Shown here in pieces: positions 1 to 8,166 of a DNA stretch of 64,000 nucleotides; positions within the stretch are counted from its first letter, which is position 1; every line of letters starts with the position of its first letter. Location of the stretch: the NCBI RefSeq assembly GCF_037031285.1, contig NZ_JAYEZO010000001.1, positions 434,001 to 498,000 on the forward strand, written 5' to 3'. The DNA comes from Halobellus sp. LT62. Lineage in GTDB: Archaea; Halobacteriota; Halobacteria; Halobacteriales; Haloferacaceae. Made by a program: the position numbers and the translations under genes. Under the pieces are notes generated by a model. That model was given only the letters and a program-made list of their open reading frames with translations, had not been told where the DNA came from and ran no database searches.

Positions 1-729
1 GCGCTGGAACTCGGATATCGCCACGTCGACACGGCGCAGATGTACGGCAACGAGGCCGAGGTCGGGCGTGCGATCACCGATGCCGACGTCGACCGCGAGG
101 AGGTGTTTCTCACGACCAAGGTGTCCCCGCGTAACGCCCGTTACGACGACGTGGTCGAGTCGACCAGAGCGAGCCTCGATCGCCTCGACACGTCCTACGT
201 CGACCTCCTGTTGCTCCACTGGCCCAACCCGCTCGTGTCGGTCTCGAAGACGATGCGCGCGATGGATCGGCTCGTCGAGCTGGGCGAGGTGTACAACGTC
301 GGTGTCAGCAACTTCCCGCAGGTGTTTCTCGACCGCGCGCGGGCGGCGGCGGAGACGCCGATTGCCACGAATCAGGTCCAGTTCCACCCGTACAAGCCCC
401 AACGCCGGATGCTCAGGTACTGCCAGTCGGAGGGGATGTTCCTCACTGCCTACAGCCCGCTGGCTCGCGGGACGGTCCTCGACGACGAGGACGTCCGACA
501 GCTCGCCGAGGCGTACGACAAGACGCCCGCCCAAGTCGTCCTCCGGTGGGCGATCCAGCACCGCGACGTCGTCGTGATCCCGAAGTCGTCCGACGAGGAG
601 CACTTGCGAGAGAACCTCGAACTGTTCGATTTCAAGCTCACGCGCGAGGAGATCGATACGCTGACCAAACCGTCGCTGTTGAAGTCCGGGAAGGCGATGC
701 TCGACGGGATGGTGGGCGAGTTTCGCTGA
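1..729 (+). CDS. aldo/keto reductase (5' truncated by window edge)
   Basis: The reading frame is open from base 1 and the first visible residues read ALELGYRHVDTAQMYGNE, the conserved AKR stretch containing the catalytic Asp and Tyr. The start lies outside the window. Further AKR hallmarks are the catalytic Lys (LTTKVSPRN), the His of LLLHWP, the GVSNF motif and the C-terminal cofactor segment VIPKSS. This indicates a soluble NADPH-dependent carbonyl reductase; the substrate cannot be told. The stop codon overlaps the ATG of the next gene (TGATG), so the two are probably cotranscribed. Confidence 0.93.
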   Translation, partial: ALELGYRHVDTAQMYGNEAEVGRAITDADVDREEVFLTTKVSPRNARYDDVVESTRASLDRLDTSYVDLLLLHWPNPLVSVSKTMRAMDRLVELGEVYNVGVSNFPQVFLDRARAAAETPIATNQVQFHPYKPQRRMLRYCQSEGMFLTAYSPLARGTVLDDEDVRQLAEAYDKTPAQVVLRWAIQHRDVVVIPKSSDEEHLRENLELFDFKLTREEIDTLTKPSLLKSGKAMLDGMVGEFR

Positions 730-1271
730 TGGACGACGGCGCAGTATCGCAGCAAAACAGCCGCTCGCGACGCCCCTCACATCCCTCGCGACACCGCTCG
801 TCGCGACGCGCTCGCCGCCTCGCAGCGTCGTGGATCGGGCTCGTCGTCCTCGTCTCCGTCGTCGATCCGGCGGTCGTGTTCGACGCGGTCTCGGGGGTCG
901 CAAACGCCGCGTCCGAGCCCACCGCCTCCGGATCCAATCCGGGCGCATCAATCGGCATCGTCGGTGCCACCGCGTCCCGAATCAACGTCTTCGCGTTATC
1001 GCACGTCGTCGCGTACGGCGTCCTCGCGTGGCTCCTCGCGGACGGACTCGGTGGACGCGGCGGCACCGACGGGGGCGGGAGTCACCGGGGCCGACGGTTG
1101 CTGATTGCCGTCATCCTCGCCTCCATCGTCGGCCTCGGCGTCGAATTAGCCCAAGCGCCGCTTCCGGTCCGCACGGCGAGCACCGTCGACGCCGCGGTCA
1201 ACGCGCTCGGCGCGGTCGCGGGCGTCGGCGTCCGCGAAGGGATTCGAGCGGCGCGGGGCTCACGTCACTGA
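729..1271 (+). CDS. VanZ-like family membrane protein
   Basis: A 180-residue protein with an Arg/Ser-rich N-terminus (residues 1-30) and hydrophobic segments near residues 31-52, 86-107, 122-142 and 155-170. The second half has the VanZ-type layout: a helix with SHVVAYGVLAWLL, a polar Gly-rich loop, then a helix ending VELAQ followed by a short loop and Asp in TVDAAVNALGA. VanZ proteins are small membrane proteins without a settled biochemical role. The ATG overlaps the stop of the upstream aldo/keto reductase, which fixes the start. The stop codon lies in a duplicated segment (see repeat 1268-1319). Confidence 0.75.
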   Translation: MDDGAVSQQNSRSRRPSHPSRHRSSRRARRLAASWIGLVVLVSVVDPAVVFDAVSGVANAASEPTASGSNPGASIGIVGATASRINVFALSHVVAYGVLAWLLADGLGGRGGTDGGGSHRGRRLLIAVILASIVGLGVELAQAPLPVRTASTVDAAVNALGAVAGVGVREGIRAARGSRH

Positions 1272-1319
1272 GAGGAGTCGATGGCGACCCGTGACCTGAG
1301 AAGAGTCGATGACGACACG
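1268..1319. repeat. imperfect tandem duplication over the VanZ-like stop codon
   Basis: Two copies of a roughly 21-24 bp unit start at 1268 and 1296 (28-bp period). The core beginning CTGAGA matches at 19 of 21 positions. The TGA stop (1269-1271) lies inside copy 1. This is one of several such repeats at gene 3' ends in this window. Confidence 0.7.
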
Positions 1320-1374
1320 CGCCCGCGACGACGCGCGGTTTTTACCCGCCGAGCACCAACGGGAGGCAGATCCG

Positions 1375-2148
1375 ATGTCCGCGACGGCGCTTCACCGACC
1401 GACTCACCGCGACGCCCTCGGGCTCTTAGAGGCCGCATTCGGCGACGGGCGGCTGGTGACCGTGTTCGGTCGGTGCACCGTCGACTACGACGGCCGGGCG
1501 TCCTCGGAACTCGGCCCGGGAGACAGGCTCGTCGTCTGTAAGCCCGACGGGACGATCCTCGTGCACACCGACGAGAACCGCAAGCCGGTCAACTGGCAGC
1601 CGCCGGGTTGTGTCCACCGCGCGAGCGTCCGGGACGGTCGACTCCGGATCCGCAGCGAGCGCTCCGCGCCCGACGAACGGCTCGATGTCGGCTTCGAGCG
1701 CGTCGAGCAGGTCACCGCCTACGAGGTGAGCGACAGGAGCGATCTCCGGCTCACCGGCAGCGAGGAGGACCTGCGCCAGCGGATCCTCGACGACCCGGCG
1801 CTCGTCGAAGCGGGCTTCGAACCGACGGCAACGGAGCGGGAAACGACCGCCGGTCCGGTCGACATCTTCGGCGGGGACGACGCGGGCCGGCCGGTCGTCG
1901 TGGAGTTGAAACGCCGTCGCGTCGGTCCGTCGGCGGCGAGTCAGCTCCGGCGCTACGTCGAGGCAGTCGACGAGGAGTTCCCCGACGAGGGCGTTCGCGG
2001 CCTGCTCGTCGCCCCGTCGGTCACTGACCGGGCGGCGGCGCTGCTCGAGGAGCTCGATTTGGAGTTCGTCCCGGTCGAGCCGGTGCAGACCGGGTCGTCG
2101 GCACAGACCGATTCGCCGACGCGGTCGGAGCCGACCACGTCCGAGTGA
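1375..2148 (+). CDS. nucS: endonuclease NucS / EndoMS
   Basis: This is a 257-residue NucS/EndoMS-type nuclease of archaea and actinobacteria, acting on branched or mismatched DNA. The N-terminal beta-sheet DNA-binding half includes VTVFGRCTVDYDGRA and NRKPVNWQPPG. The C-terminal RecB-like half shows the metal and catalytic residues: Asp in PVDIFGGD, the E-x-K motif in VVVELKRRR, and QLRRYVE. An ATG exists 66 bp upstream at 1309, but a TATA-like TTTTTA at 1339-1345 lies about 30 bp before 1375, favouring the inner start. The Gln/Ser/Thr-rich tail after VPVEP is low complexity. Confidence 0.93.
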   Translation: MSATALHRPTHRDALGLLEAAFGDGRLVTVFGRCTVDYDGRASSELGPGDRLVVCKPDGTILVHTDENRKPVNWQPPGCVHRASVRDGRLRIRSERSAPDERLDVGFERVEQVTAYEVSDRSDLRLTGSEEDLRQRILDDPALVEAGFEPTATERETTAGPVDIFGGDDAGRPVVVELKRRRVGPSAASQLRRYVEAVDEEFPDEGVRGLLVAPSVTDRAAALLEELDLEFVPVEPVQTGSSAQTDSPTRSEPTTSE

Positions 2149-2156
2149 CGGCGACG

Positions 2157-2870
2157 CTATTCGGTCGCCAGCCGAACGAAATTCTCGAACGTCCGCTCGA
2201 CGGAGACACCGTCGAACTCGCGGTCGCGGTCGTTCGTCGGCCAACCGAAGTCGCCTTCGATCTGTGGGAGGAGCGCGGCGGTGAACTCCGGGTGGTACTG
2301 GACGGTCCACAGCGGCGCGTCGCGGTGTCGACTCCCGAGGTACTCGTAGTAGTCCGCGGTGGCGATCCGTTCCATTCTCTCTCCCAGTTCCGTCACGAAG
2401 TCGCCGTGGACCATCGGGACGCGGCGACCGACGCCGTCGAACAGCGGGTCGTCGTCGAAACTGACTGTCTCGATTCCCTTCCGGAGGCCGCGGTGCTCGA
2501 CGGTGCCGCCCAGCGCGTCGTTGACGAGTTGATGCCCGAAACAGATGCCGAGCGTCGGAACGCGTTCTCCGACGAGTTCCGGGACCAGCGCGCGCAACTC
2601 GTCCATCCACGGATACGACGCTGTCTCGTAGACGCCCGCAGTGCTTCCGGAGAGGACGACGGCCTCGGCCTCCGCGAGCGCGTCGGGTCGACCGCCCGAA
2701 TCGGCGTACGTGTAGACTCGAACGCGTGCGCCCGCGGCTTCGAGATGCCGGCGGATCTCGGGGACGAAGTAGCGGGCGTCCGTGTCCACCTCGTTTTCGA
2801 GGACGAGTATCACGTCTGATTCGACGACGCCCGCGACCATATATCGTGGCGTTTGCAACCCATTGCTCAT
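2157..2870 (-). CDS. class I glutamine amidotransferase (GMP synthase-like)
   Basis: This is a free-standing class I (triad) glutamine amidotransferase of 237 residues. The nucleophile elbow GICFGHQ carries Cys110, and the His/Glu pair lies in QYHPEF (His193, Glu195). The oxyanion strand reads [11 protein letters not shown]. There is no fused synthetase domain, so the acceptor is unknown; GuaA subunit A and gamma-Glu hydrolase-like proteins are alternatives. The first 10 residues may be untranslated, because an in-frame Met at residue 11 precedes the usual family start. It runs convergent with nucS, with only 8 bp between the two. Confidence 0.85.
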   Translation of the reverse strand: MSNGLQTPRYMVAGVVESDVILVLENEVDTDARYFVPEIRRHLEAAGARVRVYTYADSGGRPDALAEAEAVVLSGSTAGVYETASYPWMDELRALVPELVGERVPTLGICFGHQLVNDALGGTVEHRGLRKGIETVSFDDDPLFDGVGRRVPMVHGDFVTELGERMERIATADYYEYLGSRHRDAPLWTVQYHPEFTAALLPQIEGDFGWPTNDRDREFDGVSVERTFENFVRLATE

Positions 2871-3061
2871 CCGATCGAACGACTGCGTGCGATCGCGTGA
2901 ACGAAGACGTGCAAACGCTGCGATCTCATCGTGTCCACGTCGCCAGACGCTCCGTTTGCGACCGGAACGGCCCTTCCCACCGAGCCAGCTTCGCTGTCGA
3001 TTCGCGGCGAACAGTTCGAAGCGCTTTTAGGTCGTATGGGCGTTGTTTCGCACAAGTAACT

Positions 3062-3592
3062 ATGTCCGACAAACCCGCCTCAATGTACCGGGAACTGTCG
3101 AAGCCGTCCTACACGCGGCGCGACTACGTCACGGGGATTCCCGGCTCGAAGATCGCACAGCACAATATGGGCAACCTCCAGACCGGTCCCGAGGACTACC
3201 CGGTCCAGATCAGCCTCCGCCTCGAAGAGGAGTGTCAGGTCCGCCACGGCTCGCTCGAATCCGCGCGGCTTTCGGCGAACCGCGTGATGCTCAAGGAGGT
3301 CGGACAGGAGCACTACAAGATGGTGCTCCGGAAGTTCCCCCACCAGATCCTGCGCGAGAACAAGCAGGCGACCGGTGCGGGTGCGGACCGTGTTTCCGAC
3401 GGAATGCGCCAGGCGTTCGGCAAGCCCGTCGGCACCGCCGCGCGCGTTCAGAACAACGAGCGCGTCTTCACCATCTACTGTCAACCCGAACACGCCGACA
3501 TCGCGAAGGACGCGCTCCGCCGCGCCTACAACAAGATGTCGCCGCCGTGCCGAATCGACGTCGAGAAGGGCGAGAAGCTCCTCGTTTCCTGA
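3062..3592 (+). CDS. rpl10e: 50S ribosomal protein L16 (L10e)
   Basis: A 176-residue archaeal L10e/uL16 protein, which binds 23S rRNA near the peptidyl-transferase centre and P-site tRNA. Family features are the start [20 protein letters not shown], the conserved [14 protein letters not shown] and the loop [20 protein letters not shown]. The start is fixed by homology and by a TATA-like TTTTAGG at 3025-3031, about 30 bp upstream. It stands alone, without other ribosomal genes, as is usual for this gene in haloarchaea. Confidence 0.97.
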   Translation: MSDKPASMYRELSKPSYTRRDYVTGIPGSKIAQHNMGNLQTGPEDYPVQISLRLEEECQVRHGSLESARLSANRVMLKEVGQEHYKMVLRKFPHQILRENKQATGAGADRVSDGMRQAFGKPVGTAARVQNNERVFTIYCQPEHADIAKDALRRAYNKMSPPCRIDVEKGEKLLVS

Positions 3593-3759
3593 AGTCGCGC
3601 GACGGGACGCCTGCCGCAACGGCGACCTGATGCTTTTCACCGCTATTCCGCGTCCGTAGTCACGACGTCAATCTTGCTCGCGCGGGGTGCGCTTCGCCGT
3701 TGCTCTCGGGGGCGGTCGGGTAACGAAAAAACGAATCCGGACCCGTCGGTCGCGACGCC

Positions 3760-4122
3760 CTATTCGAGATCGATCGAGGCGGAGTCGTCGACCTTCTCGA
3801 AGGTGACCTGCAAGATCCCGTTGTTGAAGGAGGCGTTCGCGGAGTGCTCGTCGACGCGGGCCGGGAGGCGAATACGCTCGTCGTACTCGCGACGATCGCC
3901 GGCCGCGGAGATCGTGAGCACCTCCCCGTCGCACTGCAACTCGACGGCGTCTTTCGCGACGCCCGGGAGGTCGGCGACGAGTCGAAGCTCCGAGCCCTCG
4001 TCGTACACGTCGACGTGGGTCTCAGTGGCGAACCCGGAGGCGTCGCTGCCGGTCATTTCGTCCATCATCCGCTCGATCCCATCGAAGAAGTCGTCGAACG
4101 GGTCGTCGCGGTCGTCTCTCAT
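3760..4122 (-). CDS. Hsp20/alpha-crystallin family small heat-shock protein
   Basis: A 120-residue protein with an Asp-rich N-terminus (MRDDRDDPFDDFFDGIERMM) and an alpha-crystallin domain from about residue 35. Domain hallmarks are LRLVADLPGVAKDAVELQCDG and IRLPARVDEHSANASFNNGIL. The classical C-terminal I-x-I motif is replaced by IDL. It is likely an ATP-independent holdase; GvpH-type roles are an alternative, but no gas-vesicle genes are nearby. A TATA-like GCTTTTCTTC on the minus strand (4145-4154) lies about 27 bp from the ATG, with a perfect palindrome just upstream of it. Confidence 0.9.
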   Translation of the reverse strand: MRDDRDDPFDDFFDGIERMMDEMTGSDASGFATETHVDVYDEGSELRLVADLPGVAKDAVELQCDGEVLTISAAGDRREYDERIRLPARVDEHSANASFNNGILQVTFEKVDDSASIDLE

Positions 4123-4496
4123 CGTTCGGTGGTAGGGAGGTTCCGAAGAAAAGCCTTCTCCCCCCGGCCGAATCGGCCGGACAGTGCCGGTAGCGGCGCA
4201 GTCGCTTGATGCTCGCGGCGCGGTCGCGAAGATATCGATGAGCTGAGGAGTCTGTTCACGTTTGGAGAATCCGTTCGCGTCGAGAGCCCGTTGTGATGTT
4301 CGGTTGTACATATTTCCGACCGTCTTTGCAGTTTCAGTGATTGGTTCTGCACGACTCTCGTATCTGTTATTCGATTTTGGAGACCGTCCAATTGCGTATT
4401 GTGCCGGTATGAGCTCTATCGATGCGTGTTTCGAGTCCTTTCGAATCAAATCTGATGACACCGGGATTCAAGTAGGTGGACAATGTGTACTCAGAT
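4123..4496. other. divergent intergenic region between hsp20 and gap
   Basis: A 374-bp gene-free stretch serving two divergent promoters. The hsp20-proximal part is GC-rich and holds a 17-bp palindrome. The gap-proximal part (about 4230-4496) is noticeably more AT-rich than the surroundings and contains a TrmB-like motif at its end. No credible ORF was found on either strand. Confidence 0.8.
4164..4180. promoter_or_regulatory. 17-bp perfect palindrome upstream of hsp20 TATA
   Basis: Arms CCGGCCGA and TCGGCCGG are separated by one base. Relative to the hsp20 start at 4122 the palindrome covers about -42 to -58, just upstream of the BRE/TATA-like GCTTTTCTTC. That is where archaeal activators usually bind. 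The role is inferred from position only. Confidence 0.45.
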
Positions 4497-4502
4497 ATGA
4501 GT
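4488..4502 (+). promoter_or_regulatory. TrmB-like motif (TACT-N7-GAGT) over the gap start codon
   Basis: TACT at 4488 and GAGT at 4499 are separated by 7 bases, matching the published haloarchaeal TrmB consensus TACT-N7/8-GAGTA except for the final A. The gap ATG (4497-4499) lies inside it. TrmB controls glycolytic and gluconeogenic genes, including gap, in Halobacterium. Binding here is inferred. Confidence 0.4.
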
Positions 4503-5543
4503 GAAAAATCCAATTTGGATTCCACCGCCGACGTCGACGACACCGTTCGGGTCGCGCTGAACGGATTCGGTCGGATCGGTCGAAACGTCTTCCGTGCCGT
4601 GCGCGACCACCCGAGAGTCGAACTCGTCGGCATCAACGACGTGATGGATTTCGAGGATATGGCGTATCTCGCGAAGTACGACACCGTGATGGGCCGCCTC
4701 GATGAGGTCGCTCGGGACGGCGACGCCCTCGCCGTCGGCGACACGTCGGTCCCGCTTTTCAACGTGCAGGACCCAACGAACCTCCCGTGGGACGACCTCG
4801 ACGTCGACGTCGCTCTCGAATGCACCGGTATCTTCCGCACGAAGGAAGACGCCTCCGCACACCTCGAAGCGGGTGCCGAGAAGGTCGTCATCTCCGCGCC
4901 GCCGAAGGGCGACGACCCCGTCAAACAGCTCGTGTACGGCGTCAACCACGACGAGTACGACGGCGAGAACGTCGTCTCGAACGCCTCGTGTACGACGAAC
5001 TCCATCAGTCCCGTCGCGAAGGTGCTCGACGAGGAGTTCGGCATCGAACACGGACTGCTCACGACGGTCCACGCCTACACCGGCAGCCAGAACCTCATCG
5101 ACAGCCCGCACTCCAAACAGCGTCGCGGACGCGCGGCCGCCGAGAACATCGTCCCGACCTCGACCGGCGCGGCGCAGGCGACGACTGAGATCCTCCCGCA
5201 GCTCGAAGGCAAGCTCGACGGGATGGCGATCCGCGTCCCCGTCCCGAACGGCTCGATCACGGAACTCGTCGTCTCGCTCGACGCCGCCCCCTCCGTCGAG
5301 GAACTCAACGACGCCTTCCGCGCGGCCGCCGACTCCGGCCCGCTCGCGGGCGTCCTCGGCTACACCGACGACGAGGTCGTCTCGTCCGATATTCAGGGAC
5401 TGCCCTTCTCCTCGACGGTCGACCTGCAGTCGACGAACGCCGTCAACGGCGGCGGGCTCTACAAGATCCTGACGTGGTACGACAACGAGTACGGCTTCTC
5501 GAACCGGATGCTCGACGTCGCACACTTCGTCACCCACGACTGA
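4497..5543 (+). CDS. gap: class I glyceraldehyde-3-phosphate dehydrogenase
   Basis: A 348-residue bacterial-type GAPDH interconverting glyceraldehyde-3-phosphate and 1,3-bisphosphoglycerate with NAD(P). The Rossmann motif NGFGRIGRN starts near residue 22, the catalytic Cys165 lies in SNASCTTN, and the His lies in TVHAYTGSQ. C-terminal KILTWYDNEYGFSNR is diagnostic of the class. An upstream ATG at 4476 exists, but MSEKS at 4497 fits relatives. pgk follows 124 bp downstream. A second, unrelated class II GAPDH lies 2.6 kb further on, matching the Haloferax volcanii arrangement in which this type works in glycolysis. Confidence 0.97.
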   Translation: MSEKSNLDSTADVDDTVRVALNGFGRIGRNVFRAVRDHPRVELVGINDVMDFEDMAYLAKYDTVMGRLDEVARDGDALAVGDTSVPLFNVQDPTNLPWDDLDVDVALECTGIFRTKEDASAHLEAGAEKVVISAPPKGDDPVKQLVYGVNHDEYDGENVVSNASCTTNSISPVAKVLDEEFGIEHGLLTTVHAYTGSQNLIDSPHSKQRRGRAAAENIVPTSTGAAQATTEILPQLEGKLDGMAIRVPVPNGSITELVVSLDAAPSVEELNDAFRAAADSGPLAGVLGYTDDEVVSSDIQGLPFSSTVDLQSTNAVNGGGLYKILTWYDNEYGFSNRMLDVAHFVTHD

Positions 5544-5567
5544 ACCGACCCACGGGTGAACCGACCC
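5541..5567. repeat. direct repeat beginning at the gap stop codon
   Basis: The 11-mer TGAACCGACCC occurs exactly at 5541 and 5557 (16-bp period). The first TGA is the gap stop codon. Confidence 0.65.
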
Positions 5568-5667
5568 GCTACTCACCGACCGCAACGACCGGACACTTCG
5601 TCCGACGCAGCGATCGAATCCGACCACGACTAAGTAATTCCTTCTCGAATCCACCAGCCAACAACCG

Positions 5668-6900
5668 ATGTCACCAGCCACTCCGACCGCCACGTTCGAC
5701 ACGCTCGACGACCTCCCCGCCGACCAGCGCGTCCTCGTCCGCCTCGATCTGAACTCGCCGATCGAGGGCGGCGAGCCGCAGGACAACCGCCGCTTCGAAC
5801 GCCACGCGGAGACCGTTCGTGAACTGGCCGAGGCGGGCCACCGCGTCGTTCTCCTCGCCCATCAGGGCCGCCCCGGTCGCGACGACTTCGTCTCGCTCGC
5901 GGGACACGCCGAAATCTTGGCCGAACACGTCGGCCGCGATGTCGACTTCGTCGCCGACACGTATGGACAAAAAGCGATCGACGCCGTCCGAGCGCTCGAA
6001 GCGGGCGAGATTCTGCTCCTCGAAAACACGCGGATGTGCGACGACGAACTCCCCGAGGAAGCGCCCGAGACGAAGGCCGAAAGCGAGTTCGTGCGAGCGC
6101 TCGCGCCCCACTTCGACGCGTACGTCAACGACGCGTACTCGGCGGCGCACCGCTCGCACGCCTCGCTCGTCGGCTTCCCGCTCGTACTCCCCGCGTACGC
6201 CGGGCGCGTGATGCAGACGGAGTACGAGGCCAACACCGCGATCGCGGGCAAGGAGTTCGACGGGCGGGTGACGATGGTCGTCGGCGGCACGAAGGCGACG
6301 GACGTCATCGACGTGATGAACAATTTAGGGACCAAAGTCGACGACTTCCTGCTCGGCGGCATCGCGGGGGAGTTGTTCCTCCGCGCCGCAGGCGCGCCCG
6401 TCGGCTTCGACCTCGATCCCGATGCGGACCTCTATGACTCCCAGTGGGCGGCCAACCACGAGGTCGTCGAGGAGATGCTCGACGAGCGCGGCGAGCAGAT
6501 AACGCTCGCGACGGATCTCGCGTACGAAGACGACGGCGGCGAGCGCGCCGAGATCGACGTCGACGTGATCGAGGAGAAAGACGTGTCGTTCCTCGACGTC
6601 GGCACCGACACCGCCGAGGGCTACGCCGATGTCGTCCGCAACTCCGAGGCCGTCTTCGTGAAGGGCGCGCTCGGCGTCTTCGAGGACGAGCGGTTCTCCG
6701 TCGGGACCGTCCGGGTGTTAGAAGCGATCGCCGAGACCGACTGCTTCTCGGTCGTCGGCGGCGGCGACACCTCCCGCGCGATCGAGATGTACGGGATGGA
6801 CGAGGCCGACTTCGATCACGTTTCCATTGCGGGCGGCGCGTACATCCGCGCGCTGACTGGGCAGCCGCTCGCCGGCGTCGAAGCGCTGAAGCGAGACTGA
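5668..6900 (+). CDS. pgk: phosphoglycerate kinase
   Basis: A 410-residue phosphoglycerate kinase, making ATP from 1,3-bisphosphoglycerate or the reverse in gluconeogenesis. Features in order: RVLVRLDLNSPI with the substrate-binding Asp/Asn, LLAHQGRPGR, LLENTRM, then NDAYSAAHRSHAS. The C-terminal nucleotide domain has VVGGTKATDVI and VVGGGDTSRAI. The length is typical for archaeal PGK. It lies downstream of gap on the same strand, with a TATA-like CTAAGTAATT around 5629-5638, so it may have its own promoter. Confidence 0.97.
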   Translation: MSPATPTATFDTLDDLPADQRVLVRLDLNSPIEGGEPQDNRRFERHAETVRELAEAGHRVVLLAHQGRPGRDDFVSLAGHAEILAEHVGRDVDFVADTYGQKAIDAVRALEAGEILLLENTRMCDDELPEEAPETKAESEFVRALAPHFDAYVNDAYSAAHRSHASLVGFPLVLPAYAGRVMQTEYEANTAIAGKEFDGRVTMVVGGTKATDVIDVMNNLGTKVDDFLLGGIAGELFLRAAGAPVGFDLDPDADLYDSQWAANHEVVEEMLDERGEQITLATDLAYEDDGGERAEIDVDVIEEKDVSFLDVGTDTAEGYADVVRNSEAVFVKGALGVFEDERFSVGTVRVLEAIAETDCFSVVGGGDTSRAIEMYGMDEADFDHVSIAGGAYIRALTGQPLAGVEALKRD

Positions 6901-6920
6901 AATAGAGGACCAGCCACACA

Positions 6921-7472
6921 ATGCTCGTCGGACTCTGTTCGGACACGCACGACAACCTCGGTCTCGCAGAGCGAGCGGTCGACACCTTCGAGCGCGAGGG
7001 CGTCGACGCTGTGATCCACTGCGGCGACGTCCTCGCGCCGTTCACCGCGGCGGTCTTCGACGCCGACTTCGACTTTCACGCCGTCCGCGGCAACAACGAC
7101 GGCGAGTGGGCGCTGGCCGAGACGATAGAAGCGTTCGGCACGTACCACGGCGAGAGCGCGCACCTGACGTTCCGAGGTTCCGACTCCACTGACGTCGGCG
7201 ACGAGCCAAATGGTGACGTCGCCCCGGACGATGGCGTCGACGTCGCCGTCTACCACGGCACCAGCGAGCGACTCGTCGACGCGCTCGTCGACTGCGGCGA
7301 GTACGACTACGTCGTCCGCGGCCACACCCACGAACGCGGGATCGAGACGCGTGACGGGACGGTTCACGTCAACCCCGGCGGCCTCCCGTTCGATGGTGCC
7401 GACGACGCCTACCACGTGGCGGTTCTCGACACGGACACCGGAGACGTGAACTTCCGCGAGATCGACGCCTAG
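6921..7472 (+). CDS. YfcE/MJ0936-type metallophosphoesterase
   Basis: A 183-residue calcineurin-like phosphodiesterase. All metal-binding motifs are visible: SDTHDN near residue 7, HCGDVL, GNNDG, and GHTHERG followed by VNPGG. The family hydrolyses phosphodiesters in vitro; the physiological substrate is unknown. An acidic loop between TFRGSDS and DDGVDVAVYHG is longer than usual. It starts 20 bp after pgk, so cotranscription is plausible. Confidence 0.88.
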   Translation: MLVGLCSDTHDNLGLAERAVDTFEREGVDAVIHCGDVLAPFTAAVFDADFDFHAVRGNNDGEWALAETIEAFGTYHGESAHLTFRGSDSTDVGDEPNGDVAPDDGVDVAVYHGTSERLVDALVDCGEYDYVVRGHTHERGIETRDGTVHVNPGGLPFDGADDAYHVAVLDTDTGDVNFREIDA

Positions 7473-7496
7473 CCGCCGTCGATTCTCTCCGGACGT

Positions 7497-8099
7497 TCAG
7501 GTTCCCGGCAGGATGTCCCCGAGCGCCGCGCCGATGGCCATCGGGACGAACGCGACGACGACATCGCCGAGCGCCAGCACCGGTTCCCCCCACCCGACGC
7601 GCCCCCACGCGGTCATCACGACGGCCGCCGTGAGAAACGAGACGCCGAGGACGGCGACGAGCCGTCGGGGAACGACGCCGAAAAGCGGGTCTTGGACCCG
7701 GACGTCCTGAATGTCGGCGACGTAGAGGATGCCGACGACGAGGCCGACCGTCCCGACGAGCGTCCCGACGAGCGAGATCGGGTGCGTGGCGAGGTGCTGA
7801 CCGACCTCGTTGGTCCCTCCCTCGACGAACATCGGGATGCCGAACAGGACGCAGCCGAGGAACGCCTCCGCGAGGTCGGCGCGGTCGAACCCGCGGATCA
7901 CTCTGCCGAAGACTGGCGCGTCGGCGACCGCGACGACCGCGGCGCGGCGGGCGCTGCGAACGCGCTCTCGCTCTTTCGGGGAGTCGACCGTCTCCGCTAA
8001 GGCGTCGAACTCCGCCAGCAGTCGTTCTAAGTCGTCGCGGTCGGAATCGGACGGTTCGACGTCCGGTGGATGCGTGTCGTCGGGCACGGGAACGAGCAC
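7497..8099 (-). CDS. DUF2391 family integral membrane protein
   Basis: A 200-residue protein with a hydrophilic N-terminal third containing LERLLAEFDALAETV and a charged helix, followed by the conserved segment VIRGFDRADLAEAFLG. About four hydrophobic segments follow (residues 75-95, 110-130, 145-165, 175-195), with the conserved loop MFVEGGTNEVGQHL between the first two. This matches the haloarchaeal DUF2391 family; no function is known. It lies convergent with the phosphodiesterase and 67 bp before the class II gap stop. Confidence 0.75.
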   Translation of the reverse strand: MLVPVPDDTHPPDVEPSDSDRDDLERLLAEFDALAETVDSPKERERVRSARRAAVVAVADAPVFGRVIRGFDRADLAEAFLGCVLFGIPMFVEGGTNEVGQHLATHPISLVGTLVGTVGLVVGILYVADIQDVRVQDPLFGVVPRRLVAVLGVSFLTAAVVMTAWGRVGWGEPVLALGDVVVAFVPMAIGAALGDILPGT

Positions 8100-8166
8100 G
8101 CCCGGCGGGATAATAAGTGTCGTACGTAAGTTACGTCGGTCTCGATCTCGCGATCCGCTCCGCCAG

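Noticed and set aside
4262-4504. 80-residue plus-strand ORF before gap
   Set aside because: It runs through the AT-rich promoter region with no ribosomal or family signal and overlaps the gap start in another frame.
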